Shown: positions 1 to 9,763 of the stretch, in pieces
Numbering within the stretch: the first letter of the stretch is position 1
How the letters are laid out: every line of letters begins with the position of its first letter
Assembly: GCA_029168955.1 (NCBI GenBank)
Contig: JAPDOI010000040.1
Coordinates: forward strand, 434,001 to 498,000
Length of the DNA: 64,000 nt
Direction of reading: 5' to 3'
From: Aplectana chamaeleonis
Lineage: Eukaryota; Nematoda; Chromadorea; Rhabditida; Cosmocercidae
The notes under the pieces: model-generated
Databases searched by the model: none
Told to the model about the DNA's origin: nothing
What the model saw: only the letters and a program-made list of their open reading frames with translations
Translations under genes and position numbers: made by a program

Positions 1-87
1 CGAAGCTTTGAATTTATTCCCAAAATAACTCATAGAAAGTTGGGCAGGTTCCAAAAAAGATAATGAACAATTGATAATAGCTTCAGT

Positions 88-228
88 TATCCTCTGTTTC
101 CGAGTGAAATTTGTTTCCGTTCATCGCGTGCGTCTGCGCTCGTACGCTGCGTCTCCTTCTCCCTACTCTTTCTCGCTCTCTCTGCCCTCGCTCCGCACAA
201 GCGCGCGAGGGAACAGGGTAAATTATCG
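88..228 (+). repeat. Short TIR repeat (TATCCTCTG family), copy 1
   Basis: The repeat opens with TATCCTCTGTTTCCGAG and runs through a pyrimidine-rich core (TCTCGCTCTCTCTGCC, CTCCGCACAAGCGCGCGAGG). Related copies lie at 2515-2612, 47364-47522 and 58877-59030. The 58877 copy has both ends and shows that the family is bounded by inverted TATCCTCTG/CAGAGGATA; here the right end is missing. No coding capacity. It looks like a MITE; its parent family is not identified. Confidence 0.6.
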
Positions 229-1111
229 TAACAGGCCATCTTGTGCTGCTGGGTGCGCTGCAATGTATCATGTGCGTCCAAGCGAGGATGATAGTTCAGA
301 AAGTAGTCAGGAATGAGTTTTCCTGCTCTTCCGCTACCTTTTAGTTACTTCAGAATGCCACTCTCCAACAAATAGGTATTTACTTCTGTCCTCATTCCGC
401 TCCCTTCGAATTCAGCATTGAGACGTCGCCAGCGAGAAACGAAGTCCACAAACAATGCTGGGATTCATGAACACATTGGATCCCGGCAGGGTTTGGTTTG
501 GTTAGCTGCCCCAGCTGGGACCAAACCAAACCATCACCTCGGAGGTGAGGTTACATGGGAACCAGGCGTAGGCCAGTCCTGACCAAACCTAGTGATGATG
601 AATCGTTGGTTTGCGAACGTTTCCAAAGAAACCCTGCTGGGACCCCCAATGTAGCGTTCATGAATTCCAGCCCAGGCTCTCTTCATTTTGGACAGCTTCA
701 GTGTAGCGTTCACATGTTGCAGTACGATGAATGTTCGAGCATATGTCATCACCCAAAGTGTTCTTTGCATGTTCGTAGTGGCATCAAGATTCAAATGAAG
801 TTAGTGGCATCAAGATTCAAATAAAGTCTTCTCAGATTTTCAAGTAGTACAGGATAGTCGCTGAAAATATTCTGGACAGATGGCTGCAAACTGGCAGCCC
901 AGCGTACCGGTGCAGCATCGTCATTTGGAGGAATCGAGAATTCATTTCCTTCGCAACAGATCGGTAGGTGGATCTTCCATGACCTCTCATTGGAGAACCG
1001 AATAAGTAGTGCATTTCTATCACCAAAGCTTAAGTGATGTTCATGGCATACCCTTTTTGAGAGGTAATCACCAGGTTCAACTTGTGAGCTCCGCGAACTG
1101 AGAAAACGAGA
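229..1111. other. No gene recognised
   Basis: Mixed sequence with no convincing coding region. The only visible structure is a short inverted motif near 490-550 (GGTTTGGTTTGGTTAGCTG and ACCAAACCAAACC). The open frames here are short and resemble no family I know. Confidence 0.5.
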
Positions 1112-2153
1112 TCATTTCTTTGTATGTCCCAATACTCTGTTTCTGATTTGAGCCTTGATCAATCCATAGAAGCCTTGCGTCCGACCCGTCACCACTGAAG
1201 CTCCATCGCTCAAGAGTGAGACCAGGCGACTCATAAAGAAACTCCATGAAGTCATAGAGAGACCAGGCTGCTGTGCCCAGGGGGTCAATCCAATCAAATG
1301 CTCTCGTAAGGCATGCAATGTGTCTTCTCCAAATTCACTTTCGACTTCTACGAGGGCGAGATGAAAGGTCATGGGACGATTGACGGGAGATACAGTTCTT
1401 AGCAGAAACAACCCATTTCACTCCATTACCTGTGGTATCATCCGGTAGAAGTGAGATGGGCAAGTCGTTACCGATGGCATATTTGAGGAGATCGTATTTC
1501 ATATTAATGGCTAACTGCTTGATCATACGTGCAGAATTTCTTGCGTCGTAATGAGCTTCCAAAGCAATCGCTCTCGTTTTCGTTGTTATAAGGAGTGGAA
1601 ATTGTTTGGCAAAAGAAAATCCCTTCTTGGCTATTGTGTATGCTATAACAGTTGATGTAATTGTAGCTCCTGTTGCTTTCTTCAGTTCGTTGTTCTGGTG
1701 GCCCAAAAATCTATCGTGGATAACTTTGTGCTGGCCAGGCGAATTATGCCGCCTGAGAGTTTGTCGCCACATATTCATGCCCGCTTTCGGGTCGACGTAG
1801 TCATGAATTAGTCTTTTGAGACAATACACGACATTATATCCGAGGCAGTTTTTATCGACGTCCTTTGTTGGTTGCTCTGCGTTGATGTGACCGGTATGAG
1901 TCCTTTGGCTACCTCTCAGTAATCTTTCTGATTGAGTTGTAGTTGAAGGATGTGGAGCCTCAGTTTGCACTTCCGTATTGCGCACACAAACCGAAATTTT
2001 AATAGGGTCGTGAACCTCTTCTCCGTTTGAATCCATTTCAACATGAGCATCACTCTCCTCTGACATTCGCTTGGGAGTTGCCTCGATGAAAAGTAAGAGT
2101 TGCCTCGTGACATCGAGGCAACTCCCGCCAAATCGACTTCGGCGTAGCCTCAT
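1112..2153 (-). pseudogene. Broken hAT-superfamily transposase (ZNF862/KRBA2-like)
   Basis: Two overlapping minus-strand frames (2153-1335, then 1411-1112) read as one protein with a frameshift near 1400. In the first frame, TSTVIAYTIAKKGFSFAKQF resembles the 'TAYyIAkenlPFskf' block of hAT transposases of the ZNF862/KRBA2 group. It is followed by AHYDARNSARMIKQLA and a region resembling 'D.stD' (PISLLPDDTT). The second frame carries LLSDGASVVTGRTQGFYGLI, like the 'DGAsvM.G..nGv...l' block. The usual C-terminal hAT dimerisation domain is not seen, so the copy is truncated as well as frameshifted. Family assignment rests on recalled motifs, not a search. A fragment of the same N-terminus recurs on the + strand at 4585-4660. 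Confidence 0.6.
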
Positions 2154-2514
2154 TACGGTGAAATTTTAGCCCTAGCTGGGAAAAATGTGAGGCGACTCTA
2201 GTGACATCCCGATGAGATGCCGTCTCGCCTCACTCTCGCCCCACTCCTCACATTCTTCTCACACTGCGAACTCTGTGGTAAAATTGTCGCCTCACATTCT
2301 TCTCACATTGCGAATTTTGTCTTGAAATCGTAGATTTTCATTCCTCTCACAGTGGAAAATTCATTGTAGATCATTGTTTATTGATCAAAACCATTACTAC
2401 AATTAGTACAGCATCGAGGAAGTCGCTACGAGAGCAGCAAGTGATATCAAAACAGCCTAAAAAACCATAACAATTGTTTATCTTAAACAAAGTGATAAGG
2501 GAATAGTAGATTCT
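2154..2514. repeat. Degenerate CTCACATTCTTCTCACA tandem sequence
   Basis: Repeated blocks of TCGCCTCACATTCTTCTCACA type occur at about 2230-2350, and similar blocks recur near 4490-4560. This is probably non-coding sequence attached to the hAT-like element, because both places also carry its N-terminal coding fragment. No gene seen. Confidence 0.4.
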
Positions 2515-2612
2515 TACCCTCTGGTTCCGAGCCAAGTTTACTCTGTTTCCTAGCGCGCTTGTGCGGAGCGAGGGTAGAGACAACGAGAAAGTGTGGAGGG
2601 CATCGCTCGCGC
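2515..2612 (-). repeat. TATCCTCTG-family repeat, partial copy 2
   Basis: It starts TACCCTCTGGTTCCGAGCC and contains CGCGCTTGTGCGGAGCGAGG, the reverse complement of the core seen at 88-228. The far end is not recognisable. It lies next to the hAT-derived region. Confidence 0.55.
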
Positions 2613-3104
2613 TGTAAACCAGTTACCATTTTTGAGGCTCAATCTCATCAATGAGCCCGGTTGACCACACCGGTAAACTTTGGAGCGTCAAAAACGTAGG
2701 GTTATGAGGTTGGAAGGAGTCGAAGAGGGGAATCCGTCACCAGTTCTCACCAGTCATCTGTCATTTTTGATAGAATTTCGATGCGGCCGTCAAACAACAT
2801 GTAAACCAGATACGGCACAAACTCCACAGGCAGAAAAACCTCTGAAAATTACTGTGAAGAGGTCTACAAATGCAAAAAAAAATCTTCAAAAACGATCTTG
2901 GCGTGAGAGATAAATTCGATTTTACAGTGTGTTCATACTGACTTTCCTCTACAGTTAAAGGTTGCTCATGGGCACTTTCAAAATTTTTCTCCACTATAGA
3001 GGGCAAGAACGTTCTCGAACGCTAAGTTACGCTGTTTCGTTATTCCTCGGACCGAGTTATCGTGGGCGTGAGCGAACAACTCTCCTGCTCGAATAAGTTA
3101 TGCC

Positions 3105-3698
3105 TGCTCTGAGAGCATTTGCCGCGTCAGTGCCGGGAAAGTACCTCGACCCTCGACTGTGCCGCGATAGTTCCGCGATAGTCCCCAGCGGCTCCGTGAT
3201 CAGGCACTTCTTTGGCCGTGTTTTGAGCCTCGACATCGCCGCGACAGTACAGCAGCGGCTCCGCGTTAGAACCGCGCCAGCTCCTTGAGAATGCAGCAGC
3301 GAGCCCGCGTGAAGTACGATATACTGTCCTATGTGGTAATACGAAATTGTCGCCAGTTCAATGACCCAAGTTTGAGGTACATCTCGTATTCCCTTGGGCG
3401 CAAAATCGGTGGCAACCTATGTCCCTATCAGACAGAGGACGTTACGACAGCATGTGCGTATTTTTGTCCTCAGGCCCCCCTAGTTGTATTATAATTCTTA
3501 AATAAGTTCATATCAGATACTCTCCCGGAGCCGCTGCGGCACTACCGCGGAGCCGAAGCGGCTGCCGCATCGCCGCTACGGCTCCGCGGTAGTTCCGCCG
3601 CGACTCAGCGGTAGTGCCGCCGCGGCTCCGCGATAGTGGCGCTTCGCCTGTAGGCGGCACTATCGCGGAGCCGCAGCGGCAATTTCTCTCAGAGTGGG
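3105..3698. repeat. GC-rich foldback element with inverted ends
   Basis: Ends are inverted: CTGCTCTGAGAGCATTTGCC on the left and GGCAATTTCTCTCAGAGTGG on the right. Between about 3530 and 3690 lie nested palindromes built from GCGGAGCCG / CGGCTCCGC and 'tagtgccgc'. The related, larger element at 56453-57902 has near-identical ends (CTGCTCTGAGAG) and the same kind of GC palindromes. A segment at about 3300-3490 is a diverged inverted copy of 18550-18720. No transposase; a non-autonomous DNA element is the likeliest reading. Confidence 0.55.
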
Positions 3699-3934
3699 AC
3701 CGGGGAATATGAAGTTTTCCTCGCTCACATGAGTGCAAACGAAGCAAGCAGTGGAACGATCGTTCATGGCAAAATATAACACTGATGAAGAGGCTTTGAC
3801 ATGATAGGCCCAAAAAGCATAACTTCGAATTGCTTGAAATAAAGGGGAATACATGCTATACATGCTCGAGACTTGAGTACATATCGAACAAGTGTGGAAT
3901 ATTCATTCTCTGACTGAGCGGTTTAAATAAGGCG

Positions 3935-4260
3935 TTGAGTCTCGTTCCGGAAAAAATTCAAAATTTCAAAAGGAGTTTTGAAATTAATCCTAAACTTCGG
4001 ATGAAATTCGAAAAAAAAATCCGAAATTTCGAACGAGTTTCGAGAAAATCAAAATTTCCATTAGTTTCGAAATTCGTTCGTTCGACCGAAATTTTTCCTA
4101 ACAATTTTTTCACTTTTCACACGTTCAGAATTTCGTCGAACGATTTTTTTTCGAATTTCGTTCGTTCAATTGTTTTTTTCGAACGAGTTTTTTTCGTTCG
4201 TTCAAAAATGTTTCGAACGAAAAATTTTCAAAACTCGTTTGTTCGACATTGTTTTTTTCG
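3935..4260. repeat. AT-rich TTCGAA-type degenerate repeat
   Basis: Dense irregular runs of TTCGAAATTTCG and TTCGTTCG motifs, like the sequence just inside the ends of the hAT-like elements at 9764-11464 and 25511-28709. No flanking target duplication was found. The long open frame is a by-product of this composition and I do not call it a gene. Confidence 0.5.
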
Positions 4261-4584
4261 AGATTGTACAACTATAACACCCACATATCAACCACAGTTA
4301 TTACGAAAATTGTCAGACGATAAACAAAAGAGAAAAGAGAACGAAAATGAGAAAAAGAGAAATTAGAAAAAGAGGAACTGGTTGACGGCTGGTGATGGAA
4401 AAATTAGCTATGAGCCATATCGATCGTTTTTAATCGGGAGTGGCGTTGGAAAAGAAGGCGCGAGCTGGGGGAACTTTTTCCTGGAAGTCGCCTCACATTT
4501 TCACCACTTTTTTCGGCGATGCCTTCGGCGCGACGTGAGAAAAATGTAGAGCAGCCGAAAAAAGTGAACGAAACTGGCCCCGCC

Positions 4585-4660
4585 CTACGAGGCGACTCCC
4601 AAGCGAATGTCAGAGTCGTCTGGTAAATCCATACGGTTTCTTAGGACACTGTGACGATTA
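4585..4660 (+). pseudogene. Fragment of hAT transposase N-terminus
   Basis: The + strand reads EATPKRMSESSG, matching EATPKRMSEESD in the minus-strand hAT pseudogene (near 2090-2060). The match ends within about 75 bases. It shows that the N-terminal part of that element exists as a second, inverted copy about 2.5 kb away. Confidence 0.55.
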
Positions 4661-4711
4661 TCGTAAAGCTTGCAGCGAAATAAGCCAGCCCTCAGGGCGG
4701 CTCCGGTCCTC

Positions 4712-4894
4712 TCAGTACTCCGGCCATTTGTAGTGTTTAACCACGGCTTCTATGAACACATTCGAAAATGGGATGTTCCTAACACGTATGCGTTGTAGCC
4801 GCGATTGGAAGCGCAGTTCCTCGTTGTTATCGCGGTATATTCTGTAACGTTTTGCGACGTCCATTTTGATCATTTCGCTTTCCTCATCAGCCAT
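4712..4894 (-). CDS. Unidentified small open frame (60 codons)
   Basis: An ATG-started frame beginning MADEESEMIKMDVAKRYRIY; charged, possibly helical, with no motif I recognise. It lies between the hAT fragment and the RTE LINE. It may be chance or a remnant exon. Low confidence. Confidence 0.15.
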   Translation of the reverse strand: MADEESEMIKMDVAKRYRIYRDNNEELRFQSRLQRIRVRNIPFSNVFIEAVVKHYKWPEY

Positions 4895-4989
4895 CTCGTT
4901 TTTTTTTTCTCAAATTGATCCTAGTATATTAACACCTTATGTATCGACTTGCGAAATCCCGTCATCGAGAAGTTCCACGGTGTTAATGA

Positions 4990-6055
4990 CGATCATGTTC
5001 AGCTGCTAATAGATTGTGGTAAGGTGATGAGGAGGTGGCGTGACTAATTCGAGAAAATCTTGACGGAAGAATTCCCCCATCCTCCCATTCCTGAACACCC
5101 ACCTAAAAGCGGTCCTGTCCAGCCTATCACCATCAAAGAAGTGAAGATGGCGTTGAGAAAGGTGACGGGGCCAGACGATCTGGCGGCAGAGATGTGGAAA
5201 TCACGATGCTGGGATTCCACTGAATGGCTTGCAAAGTTCTTCAACCCGGTCGTTGCAGAAAAGAAAGCGCTCAAGGACTGGTAACGAAGCACGACCATTC
5301 CGATTTGGAAGAAGAAAGGCAATCCAGCGGATTGTGCGAATTACCGTCCAATACGTTTACTGTCTCACACCATGGAAGTGTTTGAGCGCATTATCGATTG
5401 TCGAATCTGTGAAATCGACGAGATCACGAGCAATCAGTGTGGCTTTGTTACCAACTGTGGCACGACGGACGCCATCCACGCTGCACGACTACTGGTTGAG
5501 AAACACCGCGAGAAACAGAAGCCGCTCCATCTTGCTTTTCTCGATTTAGAGAAGGCGTTTGACCGAGTTCCGCATGAAGTAATCTGGTTTGCATTACGGC
5601 GGCACGGTGTCTCAGAGGAGCCCATAGACTTGGTCAATGTTCTCTACACTGATCCAGAAAGTCGGGTCCAAGCTGCTGCTGGAGCTTCGGCCGAATTTCC
5701 CATCTCCGTTGGCGTGCACCAGGGATCTGCTTTGCCTCCCGTTCTATTTATCATCGTGATGGATACTATCACAAGAGACCTGCAGAGACCAGCGCCATGG
5801 ACGCTTTTGTATGCGGATGATGTGATGCTCGCAGCTGAAGATAAATTGGATCTCGAGCGACAGGTGCAAAACTGGAGTGACCGATTGGATCGATTCGGGC
5901 TTCGCCTCAGTGTTAGGAAGACTGAGTATCTGACTACGGATAGAAGTGAGCGTGCCTCCATCAATATTGATGGTATTGAGCTCCTTCGCACTGACGTATT
6001 CAAGTACATTGGTTCGAGGTTCGTCTTCAAGTACCTTGGTTCGATAATCGCATCT
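4990..6055 (+). pseudogene. RTE-clade LINE reverse transcriptase, 5' part
   Basis: The 5'-truncated RT begins around VMRRWRDYFEKILTEEFP. It runs through the fingers (KVTGPDDLAAEMWK), NYRPIRLLSHTMEVFERII, motif A (LHLAFLDLEKAFDRVPHEV), motif B (GVHQGSALPPVLFIIVMDT) and the catalytic motif C LLYADDVMLA at about 5806-5835. The last match is FKYLGSIIAS, after which a long-TIR element interrupts it at 6056; the reading resumes near 8271. A stop follows KKALKDW at 5284 and a frameshift follows near 5330, and the YLGS region is partly duplicated (KYIGSRFVFKYLGS). No upstream endonuclease is visible. RTE assignment is from the characteristic LLYADDVMLAAED and RWYGHVLR segments. Confidence 0.85.
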
Positions 6056-6159
6056 GAACGCTTGCCACCCTCCTCGGCTGCAGCTGATTGGTCGGCGGGC
6101 ATCGGCTGCGTGCGGCGCGCGTCTGGCTGGCGCATTGCCAACGCCACAGCCGTCCTCGC

Positions 6160-6910
6160 TTGTCATTCAATGACTCCGAAGTTTTCGCCCGAATTCTGAC
6201 CCTGATTCAATTTCGTGAACGGGATCAACTGTAAGCTGTTGTAATTGAAGCAACAGGATGATTACAACAGGGAATATAGGCGAACACACCTAGCTAAATT
6301 ATTTCAGCAGTGAAGAGGAATGAAAACGACATAATCACACAACGTTGATAGAATGTTAATTATAGAATAAGCAGTGAACCTTGTATTGTCATTCACCCCT
6401 TTACATGACCACACGTGCAGATCACATTACTTCATTTCAGTGGCAATTTTTTGTCCAGCAGCGAGATGTTATGGTTCTTATTTAGATCTTTTCTGGGAGG
6501 GGGTTCCCAGCACATTTTACTGCTGCTGACCTATCACAGGGGCAGCAAATGCTGACGTGATAGGCCAACGGCGATAAAATGGGCTGATAGTCTCCTCCCA
6601 GCAAGAGATGTAAATCAGTACCGGCGTTATTCTATCATCGTCTTCAGGAAAAAGCTCTTCACGCGCGTTTTCCTCGGTGGCAGACTAACCCATTGATAGG
6701 ATTAGAGGAAGGGGGGGGGTGGCGAAAGTGCAAAACTCTGTGCACAGAATCCAGCCTAATGAGGGATGTTCCATGGTGCAGCCATTTCTAAAAGTTATAG
6801 TTCAGCACCTATAGTTCAGCGTTTAGTACCTTTGAAAAGTTTTCTCAATTTCCAACTCCTTAAGATGTGAGTCGTCGCAAAAGGACGTCTTGAGCATAGC
6901 AGCATATATC
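6160..6910. other. Interior of the long-TIR element, no gene
   Basis: Non-coding filler between the left TIR and the nested TTA-flanked element. It contains a G-run at about 6711-6720. I see no coding frame or known motif. Confidence 0.45.
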
Positions 6911-6913
6911 TTA

Positions 6914-7943
6914 CAAGGGAACCACAATAAGTCATAGTGACCATTCCAAATGAAATGTACTTTTCTAGAACCATTTTCGGACGAAAAGTCCAAATATGCA
7001 CATCGCAGCTGCCTAGACCCACTCAGAAAAAAGTAATGAGCGTTTTTTAAAGCTTCGCGGCAAGGTCCCCCCATGGAATTTTTAGGGTGTTTTTGAATTT
7101 TTCTCCTGATTTTGCTAAAAACATGTATGTAGGGGTAATCTGGGGTGCTGAACACGAATCTGGGGTTTGCTTGCCCAAATTTCAAGGTTTACTGTAGGTT
7201 ACGGTAGGTAACATGCCATTTTGGAGGCAAAACCTACCTCAATATTCCGATAATCGGCAAATGGACATCAAATTCGTATTCAGCACCCCAAATAACCCCC
7301 ACATAGAAACTTTGAGACAAATCTGATACTTTGACCAAACTACCCTATACCCACCGTAATCCACCGTAAGCTGCCAAAAATCGATGAACCGACATCAGAT
7401 TCGTGTTGAGCACTTCAGATAACCCTTAGAGGAGCGATTTGAGCCACATCTGTTGTCACATTCCGGAAATCGTCAAAAGTTGATTTTGCCGTTAATTTTT
7501 CTGCCGGTGGGAAGCTTTGAACAAATTTAGTCGAAAACCTCGGAAAAACGGCAAATGAACTTCAGATTCGTGATCAGCACCCCAAATAACCCCCCAAAGC
7601 GAATTTTCAGTCAAATCTGGAATATTTTTCTATAACGCTTCGAGAGCCCTCTAATTGGTATAAATAAACGCCCAACCGAAAATCCGTACCAACCTAATTT
7701 TGCTTAGTGGGGTAGTTTTGGGCGCTGAACACGAATATGAGGTCCGTTTACGGATTTTCTTAAAGATAATGCGCTTTTTGGAGGGCTCAATAAGTACGAA
7801 AATATGAGAAAAAATGCCTATAACTTTTTTCAGAGTGGGTCTAGGCAGCTGCGATGGGCATATTCGGACTTTTCGTCCAAAAATGGTTCTAGAAAAGTTT
7901 ATTTCATTTGGAATGGTCACTATGGCTTATTGTGGTTCCCTTG
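6914..7943. mobile_element. Nested TTA-flanked element (Tc4/Tc5-like MITE)
   Basis: TTA at 6911-6913 and 7944-7946 flank perfect terminal repeats CAAGGGAACCACAATAAG. The homology between the arms continues for about 130 bp (for example CATTCCAAATGAAAT and TGGTTCTAGAAAA). A TNA duplication and CAAGGG ends are what I recall for the nematode Tc4/Tc5 (pogo-related) group. The two arms show open frames on the minus strand that resemble each other only because they are inverted copies. The centre holds repeated 'cagcaccccaaataacccc' and 'catcagattcgt' phrases. No transposase. Confidence 0.7.
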
Positions 7944-8270
7944 TTAGTCCATATCCAGTAGCCAAAGATGTATGATGTAGTAGGTTTTTCAAATGGTTTT
8001 ACTTCCTTACCCCCCTCCCACTTCTGTGTTTGTTATGCATCCTATTCTATTGCTTAAGTATACTATACAAATGAGGCTCACTCGCATATTTGTGTATGTT
8101 TCTTTATTTCTTAATAAAATCGTAGAATGGACAGACGATGGGAGCTTTCGAAACGACGACGTTGGCAATGCGCCAGCCAGACGCGACGCGCGCCGCACGC
8201 AGCCGATGCCCGCCGACCAATCAGCTGCAGCCGAGGAGGGTGGCAAGCGTTCAGATGGATGATTACATCT

Positions 8271-8640
8271 GGCTGCAGTCGAGATAGTGAGGTCAACACT
8301 AGGATCAGCGCTGCGTGGTTGAAATGGCGGTTAGCGACTGGAGTGCTATGCGACAGGAAGATGCCCGATCGTCTAAAGTCGAAGATTTACCGAACCGTGG
8401 TTCGGCCTGTTGCGCTGTATGCAGCAGAGTGCTGGCCTGCTACAGAGGAAGCAGAGCGAAGGCTCGGTGCAATGGAGACGAAAATGCTACGTCGGACAGC
8501 GGGTGTCACCCGTTTGGACCACGTCACGAACGACGACATCAGGAAGCGTTTCGGTGTTGCTCCGATTGCCGAGAAGCTGCGTGAATCTCGATTGCGATGG
8601 TATGGGCACGTTCTTCGCTCTGGAAGTGATACCGTATGCA
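8271..8640 (+). pseudogene. RTE-clade LINE, 3' part
   Basis: Continues the RTE protein after the inserted element: SEVNTRISAAWLKWRLATGV, then CDRKMPDRLKSKIYRTVVRP, YAAECWPATEEAERRLGAME, and finally LRWYGHVLRSGSDTVCK. This is the typical RTE thumb/connection region. It then runs into unrelated repeat sequence at about 8640, so the extreme C-terminus and 3' UTR are missing. The ATG-started frame beginning at 8127 is partly the right TIR of the inserted element and should not be taken as the protein start. Confidence 0.8.
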
Positions 8641-9310
8641 AGACTAGCGGACTTTTTGCGGCCGAACCAAGGACGATGAGGTGACTAAGCGAGTTTTCCG
8701 GCTTGGGCTGGTGCAGTGCTTATTTGGAAGAGAATCACAAAAAAAGTTACTTCCCGAGTCTCAGGTCGATTGGTCCCATTAGAGCCGAGAACGGGGCGTC
8801 GGTTACCAGGGGTCGAAAAAACCGCTTGGAAACCGAGGCGCCGCTCAGCGGCTAATGTCTCCAGACGGATGGCTTCGGTTTTAAAGTGACCTATACTGAG
8901 TCTAGTTTCAATCGCGGACCTTTTGCGGCCGAACCAAGGACGATGAGTGTGTCTGCCGGGGCGTCAAAGTTTCGAAAAAACGCAGTTTTTAGTGCTTCTG
9001 AAAAAGGGGACTATGCTAGCTTTCCGGCTTGTGCTGGTGCAGTGCTTATGAAAAGAATCACAAAAAAAGTTACTGCCCGAGTCCCAGGTCGATTGGTCCC
9101 ATTAGAGCCGAGATCAGCCGGGTAGCCGTGGCATACGTGGTGCCGCTGCTAGCGATTAATCGACATTATTTGGACAAAGATCACATTAAAAACTTACTGC
9201 CTGAGTGCCAGGTCGATTGGTCCCGTTGAAGTTGAGAACGGGACTTCGTAAGTTCCCTGTGCAAATCTTATGTATCGATCAGCTGGGTAGCCGTGGTATG
9301 CATGGTGCCG
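8640..9310 (+). repeat. Three imperfect repeats of about 200-280 bp
   Basis: The phrase TTTTTGCGGCCGAACCAAGGACGATGAG occurs near 8652 and again (one base shorter) near 8919, and CCAGGTCGATTGGTCCC at about 9086 and 9208 (with TCAGGTCGATTGGTCCC at 8762). 'gctgggtagccgtgg' type tails also repeat. The copies differ by indels. No coding function seen; probably a decayed tandem or terminal repeat of an unidentified element. Confidence 0.5.
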
Positions 9311-9755
9311 CAAAGCATCAAATAATGAAAAAAACGTCTTTGATAAGTTGGGGGGGGTCGCAAAATTTTCCAACTTGGGTAGGGGGGGGCGCACCACCAA
9401 AGGACCGGTAACCAGGGCATGCCTTACCCTGTGCGGAACATCGACAGCTATAAGGATACTGTTTGAAACGTGATTTTGGAACACAAATTTCGCTCAAAGG
9501 CCCATAGTGAAAGCAGTTATCCAACGCGTCTGCTATGGTGGGATAGAGTACTTCAACAAGTTTAATGATATTATACCCAGTGTACATTGGATCCGAATCA
9601 AAAAAATTCGGATACTCAGAAAAACATGGTTTTTGGGAGCCAATCATATCCTCAATGCGCCATAAGGGGTTTGGTATACTTTTACGACACACTGTCGTGT
9701 TGCTCTTCACAGCGACAGCGACCGCCTGTCGCGGAGCTCCCACCCTTGAGGCCTA
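9311..9755. other. Unassigned sequence upstream of hAT-like element
   Basis: Contains G-runs (about 9350-9392) and a 141-codon minus-strand open frame (9743-9318) with no recognisable domain. It ends in a TGTCGC-rich stretch whose relative lies inverted beyond the hAT-like element at about 11545-11640. I do not call a gene. Confidence 0.3.
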
Positions 9756-9763
9756 GTGCATAC
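9756..9763. repeat. Target duplication GTGCATAC (left)
   Basis: Identical 8-bp copy at 11465-11472, immediately outside the inverted ends of the 1701-bp element. An 8-bp duplication is characteristic of hAT transposition. Confidence 0.85.

Larger units (their letters stand above)
6056..8252. mobile_element. Long-TIR DNA element (MULE-like) inside the RTE LINE
   Basis: The two ends are inverted repeats of about 100 bp: 6056-6155 begins GAACGCTTGCCACCCTCCTC, and about 8156-8252 is its reverse complement with a 5-nt indel. It is flanked by GATAATCGCATCT (6043-6055) and GATGATTACATCT (8258-8270), 10 of 13 matching, which both fit the same place in the RTE reading frame (IIAS / TSGC). Long TIRs with a roughly 9-bp duplication suggest a Mutator-like non-autonomous element. 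Five bases (8253-8257) on the right are not accounted for. No transposase is present. Confidence 0.65.

Noticed and set aside
3355..3376. Third SL1-like leader followed by GTAC on the + strand
   Set aside because: It matches SL1 at 19 of 22 positions by eye, but the surrounding repeat has a diverged inverted copy at 18550-18720 where the leader-like part is not conserved, and the downstream sequence does not match the other two SL-like copies. Chance similarity is likely.
6823..7920. Two similar minus-strand proteins (7185-6823 and 7920-7651)
   Set aside because: Their similarity is explained by the inverted arms of the TTA-flanked element, not by a gene pair.
9318..9743. 141-codon minus-strand frame as a gene
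   Set aside because: No domain recognised; it overlaps G-run and TGTCGC repeat sequence.
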